This document shows, piece after piece, positions 6,910-8,950 of a DNA stretch of 8,950 bases. Positions within the stretch are counted from its first letter, which is position 1; each line of letters begins with the position of its first letter. This DNA is from an uncultured Bacteroides sp. Lineage in GTDB: Bacteria > Bacteroidota > Bacteroidia > Bacteroidales > Bacteroidaceae. The translations under genes and the position numbers were made by a program. The DNA lies in contig USQO01000082.1 in assembly GCA_900556845.1 (NCBI GenBank), forward strand, positions 1-8,950. The letters are read 5' to 3'. The notes below the pieces were generated by a model. It was not told where the DNA came from. It ran no database searches and was given only the letters and a program-made list of their open reading frames with translations.

Positions 6910-8061
6910 TTATCTGCTTCTCATTTTTTTCAGAAAATACGGAATGGTATAAAACTCATAAAAAAGCAGGCCAGCCAATGCCACAATCATCAATAGGGCA
7001 TAGATATTTCCAGTGTAATAAACCGAACAAACAAAACCGGCCATCACTCCTATTTCGAAAAACAATTCATGCGTATGATAGGCTGTACCCCGTTCGCAAT
7101 GCAGCGGAAGCTTTACCATCATCAGTAAAAAATGAGATAAAGGACTGCCGGAACCAAGTCCTATCAAAAATGCCGCAACCAGACGGATGTATAAATCTGC
7201 CGCACCGGTATACTGCAATAGCAATAAACCCGCTACAATGGATATCACCCCCGACAGCACTGCTAACCGTGGAGTAAACCATCCCAGCAGAAACGAACGG
7301 ACAAGTACATATACAAGCCATCCTACTGCCATGCAAATATAAAAAAATCCGTCATATCTATATCCTATAAGTGCCCCTAAAATAAAAGGAATCATCAACA
7401 TATTCAGAGCCGGCAGGAAAGTTCGCGGTAACAGGAACCTGTCTAGCGAAAGCAAAGGCAGACCTAAAGGTGCCCGAAAACAGACCTCTACCATAGACAC
7501 TAAAATAATGGAGACCAGAGACAGCGCTGCTGACAGATATAAAAACATGTCCATCCCAATAAACGGCTCCAAAAGAAAAGCTGATGCTACCCCAATCAGC
7601 ATGCCTAAACGTGCAGCCCATGTGTAAACGACATTGGCCGGTGTCCGTCTGCAGGAGGTCGTAACATCAATGACCAGCGTACTCCCTGTAGCCATAACAG
7701 CCGTTGCAAAACAGATGCCTTGTCCGATACGCAAAAGCAATATTCCGTAGAAAAAGGCAATATACGGATAAAGGAGTGACAAAGCTCCCATAATCAGCAT
7801 ACTGATACGGAAGACACTTTGCCGCCTGAACCTGTCGACCAGATAACTGTTGAATGCTCCTGGCAGAAACATAGCTGCTGCATAAAGAGCAGTAACGAAA
7901 TACGCCTGCGGCTTTGCCAGCTCCCAATTAGCAATCAGCCATTGAGGGAATACCGGTATCAATAGATAAACAGAACAATAAAGTAATAAATTTGCAAATA
8001 AAAGTAACCCCATATTATGGGTAAGCAATTTTTTCTTACCCGATGAATTAAAATAATCCAT
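6910..8061 (-). CDS. MFS transporter, substrate unknown
   Basis: A 383-residue inner-membrane protein with about twelve hydrophobic segments, starting at residues 17-41 and ending near 350-375, as expected for the major facilitator superfamily. The loop after the second segment, NSYLVDRFRRQ at 71-81, is the MFS motif A (normally G-x-L-x-D-R-x-G-R-R), though with N for the first glycine and R for the second. The C-terminus is basic (KKMRSR). The substrate cannot be read; an efflux or uptake role for small molecules is equally possible. The start chosen is the ATG at 8061 (MDYFNSSGKKKLL). The open frame continues back to 8133 and has an earlier ATG at 8106, but these lie in the terminator of panB. 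Arginine codons include several AGG, AGA and CGG, unlike the receptor gene, suggesting low expression. It is followed by ettA after 22 bp, so the two may be one unit. Confidence 0.85.
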   Translation of the reverse strand: MDYFNSSGKKKLLTHNMGLLLFANLLLYCSVYLLIPVFPQWLIANWELAKPQAYFVTALYAAAMFLPGAFNSYLVDRFRRQSVFRISMLIMGALSLLYPYIAFFYGILLLRIGQGICFATAVMATGSTLVIDVTTSCRRTPANVVYTWAARLGMLIGVASAFLLEPFIGMDMFLYLSAALSLVSIILVSMVEVCFRAPLGLPLLSLDRFLLPRTFLPALNMLMIPFILGALIGYRYDGFFYICMAVGWLVYVLVRSFLLGWFTPRLAVLSGVISIVAGLLLLQYTGAADLYIRLVAAFLIGLGSGSPLSHFLLMMVKLPLHCERGTAYHTHELFFEIGVMAGFVCSVYYTGNIYALLMIVALAGLLFYEFYTIPYFLKKMRSR

Positions 8062-8081
8062 TGTTTCACATTTTGGTCCAT

Positions 8082-8116
8082 AAAAAAATGAGAGCTGAAA
8101 CAACATCCAGCTCTCA
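8082..8116 (-). terminator. Intrinsic terminator after panB
   Basis: A 9-bp perfect stem pairs 8108-8116 with 8089-8097 (- strand TGAGAGCTG and its complement) around a ten-base loop, followed on the - strand by seven Ts (8088-8082). It starts 13 bp after the panB stop codon and ends 20 bp before the MFS start. No TAnnTTTG promoter is visible between it and the MFS gene. The MFS-ettA unit is therefore fed either by read-through here or by a promoter I do not recognise. Confidence 0.85.
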
Positions 8117-8129
8117 ATATAGTTATAAA

Positions 8130-8950
8130 TCAATATTGCTCGGATTGGTTAGGAAAATCAGCCGACTTAACATCTTGGATATACTGGCCTACCGCCGAAG
8201 TTATCACGCTGTGCAAATCTGCATATTTACGCAAAAACTTAGGACTGAAGCCCTGCGTCATACCCAGCATATCAGTTACAACCAAAACCTGTCCGTCCAC
8301 TTCACCTCCTGCACCGATACCTATTACAGGTATTTCTACAGTCTTGGCCACCTTAGCAGCTAAAGCAGCAGGGATTTTCTCCAAAACAAGTGCAAAACAT
8401 CCTGCTTCCTGCAAAGCCAGTGCATCACGCATCAGTTTCTCTGCTTCAGCATCCTCTTTTGCACGTACACCGTAAGTACCATATTTATTGATAGACTGTG
8501 GCATCAGTCCCAGATGCCCCATTACAGGCACTCCAGCTGCAATGATACGTGTTACGGTTTCAATAATCTCTTCACCACCTTCCATCTTCACGGCATCAGC
8601 ACCGGTTTCTTTCATGATTCTGATAGCAGCATTAACTCCATCGTAAGGATTTGCCTGATACGTACCAAAAGGCATGTCTACCACGACAAGTGCACGATGC
8701 ACACCTCTCACCACCGATTGTCCGTGATATATCATCTGATCAAGTGTTATCGGTAAGGTAGTAGAATTACCTGCCATAACATTCGATGCAGAATCTCCTA
8801 CTAAAATTATATCAATTCCAGCTCCATCAACAAGCTGGGCCATTGTAAAATCATACGAAGTAAGCATTGAAATCTTTTCGCCACTCAACTTCATTTCCTT
8901 AATACTATGCGTAGTAACTTTACGCGCGTTTCCAGAAATATATCCTGCCA
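8130..8950 (-). CDS. panB: Ketopantoate hydroxymethyltransferase PanB (start one base outside the window)
   Basis: Cytoplasmic enzyme that adds a hydroxymethyl group from 5,10-methylene-tetrahydrofolate to 2-oxoisovalerate, making ketopantoate, the first committed step to pantothenate and coenzyme A. An internal ATG at 8894 gives only 254 residues. The frame is open above it (AGYISGNARKVTTHSIKE), which matches the conserved PanB N-terminus. The window ends in TG of what must be ATG, so the full protein would be 273 residues, close to family size. In that numbering, metal ligands are D53 (LVGDS), D92 (VVDMPF) and E124 (VKMEGG), with K122 nearby; the base is E191 (LVLEKIP), and the phosphate-like turn is VIGIGAG at 209-215. 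All are intact. It is followed by a terminator and then the MFS gene on the same strand; panC or panD are not in the window. Confidence 0.95.
   Translation of the reverse strand, partial: AGYISGNARKVTTHSIKEMKLSGEKISMLTSYDFTMAQLVDGAGIDIILVGDSASNVMAGNSTTLPITLDQMIYHGQSVVRGVHRALVVVDMPFGTYQANPYDGVNAAIRIMKETGADAVKMEGGEEIIETVTRIIAAGVPVMGHLGLMPQSINKYGTYGVRAKEDAEAEKLMRDALALQEAGCFALVLEKIPAALAAKVAKTVEIPVIGIGAGGEVDGQVLVVTDMLGMTQGFSPKFLRKYADLHSVITSAVGQYIQDVKSADFPNQSEQY

Noticed and set aside
8062..8133. Upstream starts for the MFS gene (TTG at 8133, ATG at 8106)
   Set aside because: They fall in the panB terminator region, the ATG in the hairpin loop; the ATG at 8061 gives a normal MFS N-terminus.
1..8950. 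CRISPR array, tRNA/rRNA, insertion sequence or prophage genes
   Set aside because: No repeat-spacer pattern, no clover-leaf or ribosomal sequence, and no transposase, integrase or phage protein was seen in either strand.

Overview
The window looks like chromosomal DNA from a gut-type Bacteroidales (Bacteroides/Phocaeicola-like). The evidence is an Oar-like TonB-dependent receptor with an N-terminal carboxypeptidase-regulatory domain, a lipoprotein with an acidic export signal just after the acylated cysteine, a TAnnTTTG-type promoter, and start codons without Shine-Dalgarno sequences. The genus is inferred, not proven. There are six protein genes, all intact in the visible sequence, and no RNA gene, CRISPR array, insertion sequence or phage gene. 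The largest stretch without a gene is 4975-5198 (224 bp).

Left part, + strand: a large outer-membrane receptor (6-3215) ends in a strong hairpin terminator. It is followed by a secreted nucleotide pyrophosphatase/phosphodiesterase-type (NPP) hydrolase (3304-4497) with all its metal and nucleophile residues. The receptor has no SusD partner. A link in which a periplasmic phosphodiesterase works on material brought in by the receptor is possible but only inferred from position.

Middle: a small, probably surface-exposed lipoprotein (4558-4974, - strand) converges on the NPP gene across a terminator that can work in both directions. Upstream of the lipoprotein are a good Bacteroidetes promoter, a nested dyad made of two ATGTACAT palindromes flanking an inverted repeat, and then the long-loop terminator of the next gene.

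Right part, - strand: panB (pantothenate synthesis) runs in from the right edge, with only the first base of its start codon missing. It ends in a terminator, followed by an MFS transporter gene (6910-8061) and, 22 bp later, ettA (5199-6887), an ABC-F translation factor. The transporter and ettA look like one transcription unit.

The orthodox start codons of two genes (NPP and MFS) are set by terminator hairpins that lie inside their open 5' extensions. I did not find a clear new multi-gene system. The most interesting non-coding signal is the nested dyad at 5050-5112. The most interesting protein questions are the receptor-NPP pairing and the unassigned lipoprotein.
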